This document shows positions 7,111 through 16,934 of a DNA stretch of 64,000 bases, piece after piece. The stretch is from contig CAWDZK010000005.1 in NCBI GenBank assembly GCA_963807005.1, forward strand, positions 310,001-374,000. The letters are read 5' to 3'. The first letter of the stretch is position 1; each line of letters opens with the position of its first letter. The notes under the pieces were generated by a model. The model was not told the origin of the DNA. It saw only the letters and a list, made by a program, of their open reading frames with translations, and made no database searches. Source of the stretch: CAWDZK01 sp963807005 (lineage in GTDB: Bacteria > Actinomycetota > Actinomycetes > JACCUZ01). The translations under genes were made by a program, and so were the position numbers.

Positions 7111-7808
7111 CGCTCCCGCTGCCGCGCCGCCTGCTGGCCGAGGCCCTCGGCACCGGCCTGCTGGTGGCGATCGTCGTCGGCTCCGGCATCACCGCCCAGC
7201 GGCTCTCGCCGGGCGACGTGGGCCTGCAGCTGCTGGAGAACGCCCTGGTCACCGCCCTCGGCCTGGCCGTCCTGATCGCCGTCCTCGGGCCGGTGTCCGG
7301 CGCGCACCTCAACCCGGTGGTCACCGCCGTGCTGTGGTGGGACGGCCGTGGTCAGCCGGCTGCCCTGTCGGCGCGGGAGGCGGGTGGGTACGTCGCAGCC
7401 CAGTGCGCCGGGGCGGTCGGCGGAGCGGCGCTGGCCAACCTCATGTACGCCGTCCCGGTCGACGTCCTGGCGACCACGGCGCGCGACGGCTGGCGGCTCT
7501 GGCTCGCGGAGGTGGTGGCCACCGCCGGCCTGGTGCTGGTGGTCGTCCTGCTGCTGCGCACCGGCCGGGCGGCGCTGGCCGCGCCCGCGGTCGGTGCCTA
7601 CATCGGCGCGGCGTACTGGTTCACGTCGAGCACGTCGTTCGCCAACCCGGCGGTGACGCTCGGCCGGGTCTTCTCCGACACCTTCGCCGGCATCGCGCCC
7701 TCGTCCGCGCCGGGGTTCGTGCTCGCCCAGGTGGTCGGCGGCGCGACCGGACTGGTCCTGGCCCGCCTGCTCGTCCCCGGTCCCGTCCCTCAGGAGGCAC
7801 TGGCATGA
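7104..7808 (+). CDS. Aquaglyceroporin (MIP family) in an arsenic operon
   Basis: A 234-residue six-helix channel of the MIP family. The two pore motifs are GAHLNPVVT and SSTSFANPAVTLGRVF. In other bacteria (AqpS with ArsC in Sinorhizobium meliloti) such a channel releases the arsenite made by arsenate reductase down its gradient. The location between arsR2 and arsC, with ATGA overlap to arsC and a GTG start inside arsR2, argues for the same job. No arsenite pump (ArsB, Acr3) is seen in the cluster. Confidence 0.88.
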   Translation: MLTLPLPRRLLAEALGTGLLVAIVVGSGITAQRLSPGDVGLQLLENALVTALGLAVLIAVLGPVSGAHLNPVVTAVLWWDGRGQPAALSAREAGGYVAAQCAGAVGGAALANLMYAVPVDVLATTARDGWRLWLAEVVATAGLVLVVVLLLRTGRAALAAPAVGAYIGAAYWFTSSTSFANPAVTLGRVFSDTFAGIAPSSAPGFVLAQVVGGATGLVLARLLVPGPVPQEALA

Positions 7809-8221
7809 CCCGACCCAGCGTGCTGTTCGTGTGCGTGCACAACGCCGGGCGGTCGCAGATGGCCGCCGGCTTCCTCACCTCCCTGGCCGGCGACGCCGTC
7901 GAGGTGCGCTCGGCCGGCACCGCACCGGCTGACACCGTGAACCCGGCGGTGGTGGCGGCGATGCGGGAGGTCGGCGTCGACCTGTCTGCCGAGACGCCCA
8001 AGGTCCTCACCAGCGACGCCGTGCAGGCCAGCGACTACGTCATCACCATGGGCTGCGGCGACGAGTGCCCGTTCTACCCCGGCAAGACCTACCTCGACTG
8101 GGCCCTCGACGACCCGGCGGGACAGGGCGTCGAGGCCGTGCGGCCGATCCGCGACGAGGTCCGGCGGCGGGTCGTCGGCCTGCTCGATCAGCTGGGCGTC
8201 GCGACGCCGGTGGGCGACTGA
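7805..8221 (+). CDS. arsC: Arsenate reductase, LMW-phosphatase type
   Basis: A 138-residue arsenate reductase on the low-molecular-weight tyrosine phosphatase fold. The P-loop is CVHNAGRS with nucleophile Cys10. Two further cysteines sit at about residues 84 and 88 (MGCGDECPFYPG). This matches the thioredoxin-coupled triple-Cys layout, though the spacing is shorter than in the Staphylococcus aureus enzyme and a mycothiol-dependent mechanism is also possible in actinobacteria. A conserved Asp region WALDDPAG follows. It is the last gene of the cluster and overlaps the convergent phosphoesterase gene by 34 nt. Confidence 0.92.
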   Translation: MTRPSVLFVCVHNAGRSQMAAGFLTSLAGDAVEVRSAGTAPADTVNPAVVAAMREVGVDLSAETPKVLTSDAVQASDYVITMGCGDECPFYPGKTYLDWALDDPAGQGVEAVRPIRDEVRRRVVGLLDQLGVATPVGD

Positions 8222-9750
8222 GTGCTCGGTGGCTCGGCCGTCGGCGGCCCGGTCGCCGGGCCGGCCGACAGGCCGGCCTCGTCCGACGGGGCGACCAGGG
8301 CGGTCGCCGGGTGCACCGGCAGCAGCAGCGGTGGCCGCGGCTGCTGGGTGAAGTCGAAGTCGGCGAGCAGGTCACCCAGCTGGGGGTCGTTCTCGCGCAC
8401 GCCCGGCCGGGGGTCCGGCCGGCCGTCGCCGGCGGGGTCCAGCCGCTGGCCGTGCAGGAACCGGTCCTCGATGAACTTCGCGTACGCGTCGAAGCTGAGG
8501 GTCTGGTGGTCGACGTACCCGCGCCGGGCCCACGGGCTGATGACGATGCCCGGCACCCGCAGGCCGTAGCCGTTGGCGTCGACGACCGGCGGCGCGACGT
8601 GGTCGTAGAAGCCGCCCCAGTCGTCCCAGGTGAGGAAGATCGCGGTGGACTTCCAGTCCGGCCCGGACATCACGGCGTTCACCAGCCCGGTGACGTAGGA
8701 CTGGCCGGCACTCACCCGCGCCCGCGGGTGCTCGCTGACGGCCTCGGACGGCACCACCCAGCTCACCGCGGGCAGGTGGCCTGACCGGGCGGCGCTGACG
8801 AAGCGGCTCACCGACACGATGTTCTGCAGCTGCCGGTCCTCCTGCACGGTGGTGAAGTACGGCAGCGGGTTCCAGATCCCCGGAGTGCTTGCGCTCTGCG
8901 CCACCCGGGGACAGGTGATCAGCGCGTCGTTCGCGCAGTCCGGCTCGTTGCCCTTGGCCACGTAGTAGCGCCAGGAGACGTGGGCACGGTGCAGCAGGTA
9001 GGTGAGGTCGGTCCACGCGTACGTCGGCGGCTGGGCCCCGGGGTGCCGCGCGGTGTTGAAGTCCGGCGGGTCACCCGGGTGGCCGACGTCGTTGTGGCAC
9101 GACTCCGGGTCGTCGCTGTCGCAGTGGGCCGACCACTCGGAAACGGTGAACAGGTGGGCCGGCAGGCTCCACGAGGTGTTCGACTCGAACATGTGGTCCT
9201 GCAGCACGAAGTTCTTCGCGTAGGCCCAGTAGTTCGGGATGTCGCGACCGTCGTGGTAGCCCATCACGTCCCGCTCGGACGAGGCCAGGCACTCCGGGTC
9301 GTTCGGGTCCGAGCAGCCCCCGGTCCGGCGCGCCTTCTCGGCCTGCGCCAGGAAGCCGTCCATCGCGCCGCCGTTGATGTCGGCCAGCGCGTCGTCGTGC
9401 CCGTGCGGGCCGCCGCCGTTGACGTCGCGGGTGTCGTGGTACGGCGCCAGGCAGCCGCCGCCGCGCACCGGGCTGGGGACGCAGACGTCGATCGAGCCGT
9501 CGGCGGCCCGCGGGTACCCGTCGGCACCCGGGTAGGTGCCGAAGTAGGAGTCGAAGGACCTGTTCTCCTGCATCACCACGACGACGTGGTCGATGTGGGT
9601 GATCCCGGCCAGGGCCGCCTGCGCGGTGGGGCCCTGGCGCAGCGGGCCGGGACCGCCCCGGCCGGTGGAGACCAGCACGACGCCGACGACGGTCAGCGCG
9701 AGGGCGAGCACGCCCGCGACCAGCCGGGGACGGGGGAAGGGCAGCCGCAC
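8188..9750 (-). CDS. Secreted phosphoesterase (phospholipase C / acid phosphatase family)
   Basis: A 520-residue exported protein with a short basic N-terminus and hydrophobic segment (residues ~10-28: signal peptide or anchor). The phosphoesterase signature HVVVVMQENRSFDSYFGTY follows at about residue 55. Later motifs are ESNTSWSLPAHLF, FLTWDDWGGFYDHVAPP and GLRVPGIVISPWA. The family covers phospholipases C and acid phosphatases that hydrolyse phosphodiester or phosphomonoester bonds outside the membrane. The C-terminal ~60 residues are Pro/Thr-rich. It converges on arsC with overlapping ends. Confidence 0.88.
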   Translation of the reverse strand: MRLPFPRPRLVAGVLALALTVVGVVLVSTGRGGPGPLRQGPTAQAALAGITHIDHVVVVMQENRSFDSYFGTYPGADGYPRAADGSIDVCVPSPVRGGGCLAPYHDTRDVNGGGPHGHDDALADINGGAMDGFLAQAEKARRTGGCSDPNDPECLASSERDVMGYHDGRDIPNYWAYAKNFVLQDHMFESNTSWSLPAHLFTVSEWSAHCDSDDPESCHNDVGHPGDPPDFNTARHPGAQPPTYAWTDLTYLLHRAHVSWRYYVAKGNEPDCANDALITCPRVAQSASTPGIWNPLPYFTTVQEDRQLQNIVSVSRFVSAARSGHLPAVSWVVPSEAVSEHPRARVSAGQSYVTGLVNAVMSGPDWKSTAIFLTWDDWGGFYDHVAPPVVDANGYGLRVPGIVISPWARRGYVDHQTLSFDAYAKFIEDRFLHGQRLDPAGDGRPDPRPGVRENDPQLGDLLADFDFTQQPRPPLLLPVHPATALVAPSDEAGLSAGPATGPPTAEPPSTQSPTGVATPS

Positions 9751-9831
9751 GACTCAGTGTGACGCCCGGAGCGCCGCGATGGTTCCGCGGGTCGCCCCCG
9801 GCCCGACGGCCCCGGGGTGCAGCGAGGCGGG

Positions 9832-10224
9832 TCAGCCGGTGGACTCCGCGGCGTCGTCCTGTGCGCCGTCCTGTGCGGCGACCTGACGGCGTACGTCGTC
9901 CATGTCGAGACCGCGGACCGCCGTGATGAGCTGCTCCAGGGCCGGGGCGGGCAGCGCACCCGGCTGGGCGAACACGAGGATGCCGTCGCGGAAGGCCATC
10001 AGCGTCGGGATCGAGGTGATCGCGGCGCGAGCGGCCAGCTCGCGCTCGGCCTCGGTGTCGACCTTGGCGAAGGTGATGTCCGCATGCTGCTCCGAGGCGG
10101 CCTCGAACACCGGGGCGAACATCCGGCAGGGCCCGCACCACGCGGCCCAGAAGTCGACCAGGACGATGCCGTCGGCGTCGACGAGTGAGTCGAAGGTGGT
10201 CGCGGTGGCCTCGCGGGTGGCCAT
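9832..10224 (-). CDS. trxA: Thioredoxin
   Basis: A 130-residue thioredoxin with active site WCGPC in FWAAWCGPCRMF, the cis-Pro loop SIPTLMAF, and an acidic C-terminal tail. The ATG at 10222-10224 has GAGGAGA just upstream, so independent translation is likely. The frame is continuous with the MFS transporter further upstream: there is no stop between them (see the 9832-12171 entry). It could serve ArsC or general thiol reduction. Confidence 0.9.
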   Translation of the reverse strand: MATREATATTFDSLVDADGIVLVDFWAAWCGPCRMFAPVFEAASEQHADITFAKVDTEAERELAARAAITSIPTLMAFRDGILVFAQPGALPAPALEQLITAVRGLDMDDVRRQVAAQDGAQDDAAESTG

Positions 10225-12171
10225 GTCTCTCCTCGGTGCAGGAAGCGGGGGTACCTCCGAGACAACGCCCGCAGGCGCCGGATGCTTCCGGGAGGATGCC
10301 CGCATGGGGCAGAAGCGCAGTGCGGGGATCCTGGTGTTCCGCCGGTCTGCGGCCGGGGACCACGGCTCGGCGCCTACGGCCCCGCGGGTCGAGGTGCTCG
10401 TCGGGCACCTGGGCGGCCCGTTCTGGGCCCGCAAGCAGGAGCACGCCTGGTCGCTGCCCAAGGGCGAGCACGACCCGGACGAGGCGCCCGTGGACGCGGC
10501 CCGGCGGGAGTTCGGCGAGGAGACCGGCCAGCCGGTGCCCGACGGCGAGCTGATCGACCTCGGCACGGTGGCCCAGTCCGGCGGCAAGCAGGTGCGGGTC
10601 TGGGCAGTCGAAGGTGACCTGGACGCGGCGGCTGCGGTGAGCAACACCTTCACCGTCGAGTGGCCACCGAGGTCCGGTCGGCAGCAGGAGTTCCCGGAGC
10701 TGGACCGGTTCGCCTGGGCCGACCTGGCGACCGCGCGCGAGCTGCTGGTGAAGGGCCAGGTCGCCTTCCTCGACCGCCTGGTCGCGGCCCTGTCCACCGG
10801 GTCGCCCGCCGACCAGGACGGGTGACCCAGCGGGGATCGTTCGGTCAGGCCGGTGCCGGCAGAGCCACCTCGGGCACGGCGCGTGGCAGCCGCCGTACGG
10901 CGGGTACGGCCGGCTATCGCCCCGGCCACGAGCACTCCGAGCACCGTCATGCCGAGCAGCGCCGGCCGGACCCCGACGCCGGCGCTGATGGCACCGATGG
11001 CCAGGTTGCCGACCGGGATCAGTCCGGCGCTGGAGAGGTAGTCGTAGCTCGACACCCGGGACAGCGCCCGGTCCGGCACGTGCTCCTGCAGCGAGGTCTC
11101 CCACAGGGTGAAGGTCCCCGTGACGCAGACCCCGGCCAGCACCTCGAGCCCGGCGATCGCCCACACGCCGAGGCCGCTGCCGATGAACGCGGCCTGGCAG
11201 GACGCCCCGACGAGCATCAGGCTGGCCACCCGCAGCGCGAACCGCGGGCGCCAGCGCAGCAGCAGCAGGTCGCCCAGCACCGCGCCGAGCCCGAAGCCGG
11301 CGGTGATGATGGCCCACGAGCGGGCGCCGTCCATCTCCTCCGCGGCCAGCACCGGACCGAGCACGAAGATCGCCGGGAGCACGATGACGTGGTACGAGGC
11401 CATGCCGCCGAGGAACGCGACCACCCACGAGCGGCTGCGCACCTCGGACCAGCCCTCGCGCAGGCTGGTGAGGAAGTGGTCGGTGCTCGCCTGCGGGTCC
11501 TCGTCGTGCAGCACCTTGGCGACGACCCGGGGCCGGAGCGGGAGCAGGCAGGCGATCGACACCAGGAAGGTGCCGGCGTCGAACAGCATCGCGCCGCCGG
11601 GGCCACCGGCGAAGGCGACCAGGGCGCCGCCGAGCACCGGCCCCACGATCGAGCCGGTCGAGAAGCTCAGCCCGCGCAGGGCGTTGGCCGGCTGCAGGTT
11701 GACCGGGGCGACGGTGCCCGGGAGCAGGCCGGTGAACGCCGGCGCGAAGAACGCGTCGGCGGCGCCGTACGCGGCGGCGAGCAGCGCCAGGTGCAGCACG
11801 TCGGCCCGCCCGGTGACGAGCAGGAGGCCGGCGGTGAGCTGGCAGACGAACCGGACCACGTCCGAGGCGACCAGGATCTTCTTCCGGTCGAGCCGGTCGG
11901 CCCACACCCCGGCCGGCAGCGCCAGCACCGCGAACGGCAGGAACTGCGCCGCGGACACCACGGCGACGTCGCCGACCCCGCCGCCCACCGACAGCACGGC
12001 GAACGGCAGGACCACCCCGGTCACCCGGTCGCCGAGGATCGACAGGACCTGGCCGCTGAACAGCAGGCGGTACTGCGGCTCGTCGCGGAGCACGGCCGGC
12101 AACCGGGGCCTGCCCAGCCGTCGTACCGGGGGACGGTGGGAAGGTGGGGTCGGCGGGTCGTCGGTGGTCAT
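9832..12171 (-). CDS. MFS transporter, frame open through to the thioredoxin stop
   Basis: The first ~435 residues are a 12-helix major facilitator protein of the drug/macrolide-exporter-like group, with the motif-A-like segment WADRLDRKKILVASD and helices ending at GVLVAGAIAGRTRR. A stop is expected near 10850, but none occurs. The frame runs on through ~170 residues antisense to a well-formed Nudix gene and then into the thioredoxin, giving 779 codons. Either the transporter has lost its stop, a one-base indel in the assembly hides it (a TGA lies in the next frame near 10840), or a real fusion exists. I favour an indel or lost stop, with thioredoxin translated from its own start. Confidence 0.6.
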   Translation of the reverse strand: MTTDDPPTPPSHRPPVRRLGRPRLPAVLRDEPQYRLLFSGQVLSILGDRVTGVVLPFAVLSVGGGVGDVAVVSAAQFLPFAVLALPAGVWADRLDRKKILVASDVVRFVCQLTAGLLLVTGRADVLHLALLAAAYGAADAFFAPAFTGLLPGTVAPVNLQPANALRGLSFSTGSIVGPVLGGALVAFAGGPGGAMLFDAGTFLVSIACLLPLRPRVVAKVLHDEDPQASTDHFLTSLREGWSEVRSRSWVVAFLGGMASYHVIVLPAIFVLGPVLAAEEMDGARSWAIITAGFGLGAVLGDLLLLRWRPRFALRVASLMLVGASCQAAFIGSGLGVWAIAGLEVLAGVCVTGTFTLWETSLQEHVPDRALSRVSSYDYLSSAGLIPVGNLAIGAISAGVGVRPALLGMTVLGVLVAGAIAGRTRRTAAATRRARGGSAGTGLTERSPLGHPSWSAGDPVDRAATRRSRKATWPFTSSSRAVARSAQANRSSSGNSCCRPDLGGHSTVKVLLTAAAASRSPSTAQTRTCLPPDWATVPRSISSPSGTGWPVSSPNSRRAASTGASSGSCSPLGSDQACSCLRAQNGPPRCPTSTSTRGAVGAEPWSPAADRRNTRIPALRFCPMRASSRKHPAPAGVVSEVPPLPAPRRDMATREATATTFDSLVDADGIVLVDFWAAWCGPCRMFAPVFEAASEQHADITFAKVDTEAERELAARAAITSIPTLMAFRDGILVFAQPGALPAPALEQLITAVRGLDMDDVRRQVAAQDGAQDDAAESTG
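10304..10825 (+). CDS. Nudix hydrolase
   Basis: A 173-residue Nudix protein. The Nudix box is clear: G-x5-E-x7-REFGEETGQ within KGEHDPDEAPVDAARREFGEETGQ, after the WSLPKG lead-in. The N-terminus KRSAGILVFRR is typical of the family that degrades diadenosine polyphosphates or damaged nucleotides. The substrate cannot be assigned. It lies entirely antisense to the open frame linking the MFS transporter and thioredoxin. Confidence 0.88.
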   Translation: MGQKRSAGILVFRRSAAGDHGSAPTAPRVEVLVGHLGGPFWARKQEHAWSLPKGEHDPDEAPVDAARREFGEETGQPVPDGELIDLGTVAQSGGKQVRVWAVEGDLDAAAAVSNTFTVEWPPRSGRQQEFPELDRFAWADLATARELLVKGQVAFLDRLVAALSTGSPADQDG

Positions 12172-12244
12172 GGCGTCCGCAAGGGTGACAGGAGTCGGCT
12201 GCCGCTGCCACGGAGTTCGCGGAGCCCACGGGGAGGAGGCAGCG

Positions 12245-13549
12245 GTGCAGGACCGGACGCCGGACGCAGCGACCCTCGACCCGGTCGAGCGGGTGTCGGT
12301 CGACGAGCTGCGCCAGCTGCAGCTGGACCGGCTGCGCTGGTCGCTGCGGCACGCCTACGACAACGTGCCGCACTACCGGACGGCGTTCGAGGCGGCGGGT
12401 GTGCACCCGGACGACTGCCGCTCGCTCGCCGACCTGGCCAGGTTCCCGTTCACCACGAAGCAGGACCTGCGCGACCACTACCCCTTCGGGATGCTCGCGG
12501 TGCCGCGGGAGCAGGTGGCTCGGATCCACGCGTCCTCGGGCACCACCGGCCGGCCGACCGTGGTCGGCTACACAACCGAGGACATCGCCACCTGGTCCGC
12601 GGTGATGGCCCGCTCGATCCGGGCCGCCGGTGGCCGGCCGGGCGACCGGGTGCACGTGGCGTACGGCTACGGGCTGTTCACCGGCGGTCTCGGCGCGCAC
12701 TACGGGGCGGAGGCGCTCGGCTGCACGGTGATCCCGGTGTCGGGCGGGATGACCGAGCGTCAGGTGATGCTGATCCGCGACTTCGAGCCCGACGTCGTGA
12801 TGGTGACCCCGTCGTACATGCTGGCGATCGTCGACGAGATGGAGCGGCAGGGCGTCGACCCGCGGACCACCTCTCTGCAGGTGGGCATCTTCGGCGCCGA
12901 GCCGTGGACCGACGACATGCGCCGCGAGCTGGAGAACCGGCTGGACATGCACGCGGTCGACATCTACGGGCTGTCCGAGGTGATGGGGCCGGGTGTGGCG
13001 CAGGAGTGCGTGGAGACCAAGGACGGCCTGCACGTGTGGGAGGACCACTTCTACCCGGAGGTCGTGGACCCGATCAGCGGCGAGGTGCTGCCGGACGGTG
13101 AGGTCGGCGAGCTGGTGTTCACGTCGCTGACCAAGCAGGCCATGCCGGTCGTGCGGTACCGCACCCGCGACCTCACCCGGCTGCTGCCTGGCACCGCCCG
13201 GCCGATGCGCCGGATGGAGAAGGTCACCGGCCGCTCGGACGACATGATCATCCTGCGCGGGGTCAACCTGTTCCCGACCCAGGTCGAGGAGCTCATCCTG
13301 CGCACCCCGGAGCTGTCGCCGCACTTCCAGTGCGTGCTGCGCCGTGACGGCCGGCTGGACGCGATGACGGTGCGGGTGGAGCGACGGCCGGACTCGTCAG
13401 CGGCCGCCGCGACCGAGGCGGGCCGAGCCCTGGCCGGGCTGGTGAAGGCGACCATCGGGGTGTCGGTGGGGGTCGAGGTGGTCGAGCCGGACGGGATCGA
13501 GCGGTCGGTCGGCAAGATGCGCCGGATCGTCGACCAGCGGTCGCGATGA
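12245..13549 (+). CDS. paaK: Phenylacetate-CoA ligase family, AMP-forming
   Basis: A 434-residue acyl-CoA synthetase of the PaaK type, activating phenylacetate or a related aryl acid with ATP and CoA. The P-loop is IHASSGTTGRPTVVGYT, followed by FGAEPWTDDMR, DIYGLSEVMGPGVAQEC, YRTRDLTRLLPGT and the C-terminal lid MIILRGVNLFPTQVEE. The GTG at 12245 is preceded by GGAGGAGG, which fixes the start although the frame is open upstream. No other phenylacetate-pathway gene lies nearby, so the actual substrate is open. Its stop overlaps the next gene (ATGA). Confidence 0.88.
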   Translation: MQDRTPDAATLDPVERVSVDELRQLQLDRLRWSLRHAYDNVPHYRTAFEAAGVHPDDCRSLADLARFPFTTKQDLRDHYPFGMLAVPREQVARIHASSGTTGRPTVVGYTTEDIATWSAVMARSIRAAGGRPGDRVHVAYGYGLFTGGLGAHYGAEALGCTVIPVSGGMTERQVMLIRDFEPDVVMVTPSYMLAIVDEMERQGVDPRTTSLQVGIFGAEPWTDDMRRELENRLDMHAVDIYGLSEVMGPGVAQECVETKDGLHVWEDHFYPEVVDPISGEVLPDGEVGELVFTSLTKQAMPVVRYRTRDLTRLLPGTARPMRRMEKVTGRSDDMIILRGVNLFPTQVEELILRTPELSPHFQCVLRRDGRLDAMTVRVERRPDSSAAAATEAGRALAGLVKATIGVSVGVEVVEPDGIERSVGKMRRIVDQRSR

Positions 13550-14148
13550 CCGGCGTGCGCACCGCGGAAGCGGAGCGGTTCGTGGGCGTCGACTGGTACG
13601 GCGAGGAGCTCGGCGCGTCGGTGTTCGTGGGCTGCGAGTTCGTCGACGCCGACCTGACGGAGGTGACGTCCCGCGGCGCCCGGTTCGAGGACTGCCGCTT
13701 CCTCGGCGGGCAGCTCAACGCCTCGACGCACGACGGCTCGTCGTTCGCCGGCTGCACCTTCCGGCGTACGTCCTTCTTCGCGGCGACGCTGCGGGGGTGC
13801 AAGCTGGTCGGCTCGACGTTCGTGGAGGCCCGGCTACGGCCGATGACCGTCGAGGGCGGCATGTGGTCCTACGTGTCGCTGCGCGGCGCCGACCTGTCCG
13901 AGCTCGACCTCACCGGGGTGAAGCTGGTCGAGGCCGACCTGTCGGAGGCGGTTCTGAGGAAGACCGTGCTGCGCGACTGCGACCTGACCCGCGCCACGCT
14001 GCGCAACGCGCGGCTGGACCAGACCGACCTGGTGGGGGCGGACCTCACCGGCGTCGCGCTGGCCGGCCTCGCCTGGAACGGCTCCCGGATCGACACCACC
14101 CAGGCACTGCTCGTCGCCGAGGCCGCCGGCGCCCTCGTCACCGGCTGA
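13546..14148 (+). CDS. Pentapeptide-repeat protein
   Basis: A 200-residue protein built of A(D/N)LXX-type pentads, such as CEFVDADLTEVTSRGARFED and GADLSELDLTGVKLVEADLSEA. It is predicted to form a right-handed quadrilateral beta-helix. Some family members mimic DNA and protect gyrase, but no specific partner can be read here. It is translationally coupled to the ligase gene (ATGA overlap). Confidence 0.85.
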   Translation: MTGVRTAEAERFVGVDWYGEELGASVFVGCEFVDADLTEVTSRGARFEDCRFLGGQLNASTHDGSSFAGCTFRRTSFFAATLRGCKLVGSTFVEARLRPMTVEGGMWSYVSLRGADLSELDLTGVKLVEADLSEAVLRKTVLRDCDLTRATLRNARLDQTDLVGADLTGVALAGLAWNGSRIDTTQALLVAEAAGALVTG

Positions 14149-14213
14149 CCGCTCCCCCCGGGCCGGGGTGCCCCGAGGTCCGCTCCGCGGGGGCCGCTCC
14201 GCTGGGGACCGCT

Positions 14214-14281
14214 CGTTTGCGACCTGGCGCCCCGACACGCCGTGCTCCGCACCGGCGTGTCGGGGGCGCAGGTCGCAAACG
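14214..14281. repeat. Long intergenic palindrome, GTTTGCGACCT family, copy A
   Basis: A 29-nt arm beginning CGTTTGCGACCTG and ending GACACGCCG is followed by a 10-nt loop and a matching arm (26 of 29 paired). It lies between the convergent 3' ends of the pentapeptide gene and lpd. The same design recurs at 53335-53403, 53461-53533 and 63771-63846. Confidence 0.8.
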
Positions 14282-14311
14282 ACGAGCGGGAGGGGAGGGC
14301 ACGGGCGCCGG

Positions 14312-15712
<1,401 letters not shown>

Positions 15713-15763
15713 GCGCCAGACGCTAGCCGCCGCGCCCCGCCTCCGCCCCTCCCGGGTGCCCGA

Positions 15764-15851
15764 GTTGATCACGTTAACGTGATCAACATGTACTGACAGC
15801 GCCCTGCAGCCCTCAGTCAGTCCGAAATGATCACGTAAACGTGATCATTTC
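15764..15851. repeat. Pair of TGATCACGT palindromes upstream of lpdA
   Basis: A perfect 24-bp palindrome at 15764-15787 has half-sequence GTTGATCACGTT. A second one at 15824-15851 has arms GAAATGATCACGT with a two-base asymmetric centre. Between them lies a weaker hairpin (ACTGAC...GTCAGT) and CTGCAG. A third related palindrome, with a matching left flank beginning CTGCAG, occurs at 55482-55509. Confidence 0.7.
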
Positions 15852-15944
15852 GCGGTGCGGGGGGCGTGTGGGGTGTGGGGGGGCGGAGCAGGTCAGGGGT
15901 GCGGCGCGAGCTGAGTGGTTCAATCCTGCCCTCGGGGCGGGGGG

Positions 15945-16865
15945 TCAGTCCGGCTGGGCCACCCAGGTCATCGGGTCGCCGGCGCCGAGGTCGGTGATGC
16001 CGGCGTCGGCCAGCGCGCCGAGGACCAACACCCGACGGTGCGCGGCGAAGGTGAGCACGTGCGCCACCATCCCGCCGTAGGTGAAAGCCTGCGGCGGCTC
16101 GCAGGTCGCGTCGACGAAGGACTCCTCCAGTCGCCCGTCCGCTGCGATCTCGCGCACCTGGTCGAGAAAGACCGGTCCGATGCCGTCCAACCGGGACCGG
16201 ATCTCGGCCAGGCTCCACGAGCGCTCGGGCGCGATGTCGTAGGGGCGGTCGTGCATCGAGGCGTCCCACATCGCCATCTGCCCGACCAGCCGGGCGAGAA
16301 GGGACCGGACGGTGGGGTCGTCGTCGATACCGTCGACGCTGAGGTGGACGGGGGCTTCGAGCTGCTCCTGCGTGAGGCGGGAGCACCGGTCGACGAGCTC
16401 GCCAACCAGCCAGACGTGGTGCTCGACCATGCGGGTGAGCAGATCCATGGCGGTGACCTCCTGGTAGGCCGGGACGCGCAGCGTTCCGGGCGGGACGAAG
16501 TGCACCCGACTCGGCGCCTCCAGCCGGTACGACGCCGGGCGAGCCCGCCACCGCGAGGGCGGCAGCCCGTACGCCCGGCTGAAGGCGCGGGTGAACGCCT
16601 CGTGACTGGAGTAGCCGGCCTCCACCGCGACCCGCAGGACGTCGTGGTCTGAGGTTGCCAGCCGGTACGCCGCCCGCTCGAGCAGCACCCGGCGGCGCAG
16701 TGCGGCAGGGGTCTCGCCGCTGGCCGCCCGGACCAGTCGGTCGGCGTGGAAGCGGGACAGGTGCAGACGCGAGGCCAGCGCCACACCGTCCGCCTCGTGG
16801 TCGTCCATCGCCTCGGCGAGCACGGCCACGAAGCGGTGGAAGGTGTCCACCGCTGCCGTCGTCAT
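15945..16865 (-). CDS. AraC-family regulator with C-terminal DinB-like domain
   Basis: A 306-residue two-domain protein. Residues ~1-105 form an AraC-type double helix-turn-helix, with LASRLHLSRFHADRLVRAASGETP in the first half and VAVEAGYSSHEAFTRAFSRAYGLPPSRWR in the second. Residues ~135-300 form a four-helix DinB-like domain (MVEHHVWLVGELVDRC, VAHVLTFAAHRR). The HTH being N-terminal is unusual for classical AraC proteins but known in this fused family. Ligand and targets are unknown. The VOC protein just upstream on the same strand may be a partner. Confidence 0.85.
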   Translation of the reverse strand: MTTAAVDTFHRFVAVLAEAMDDHEADGVALASRLHLSRFHADRLVRAASGETPAALRRRVLLERAAYRLATSDHDVLRVAVEAGYSSHEAFTRAFSRAYGLPPSRWRARPASYRLEAPSRVHFVPPGTLRVPAYQEVTAMDLLTRMVEHHVWLVGELVDRCSRLTQEQLEAPVHLSVDGIDDDPTVRSLLARLVGQMAMWDASMHDRPYDIAPERSWSLAEIRSRLDGIGPVFLDQVREIAADGRLEESFVDATCEPPQAFTYGGMVAHVLTFAAHRRVLVLGALADAGITDLGAGDPMTWVAQPD

Positions 16866-16934
16866 GCCCTCGATGTTCGGGTCACCGGCCAGTTTCCACT
16901 TGATCGCGGTTGCTCAGCCGTCGACCGACTGCTC

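Noticed and set aside
4208..7324. A 1038-codon minus-strand frame spanning the arsenic operon
   Set aside because: Low-complexity Arg/Ala/Gly sequence antisense to clear arsI, arsR, channel and other genes; only its last 32 codons are considered.
10660..13101. An 813-codon plus-strand frame over the MFS and ligase genes
   Set aside because: It is antisense to the MFS helices and out of frame with the PaaK motifs; composition is that of a shadow.
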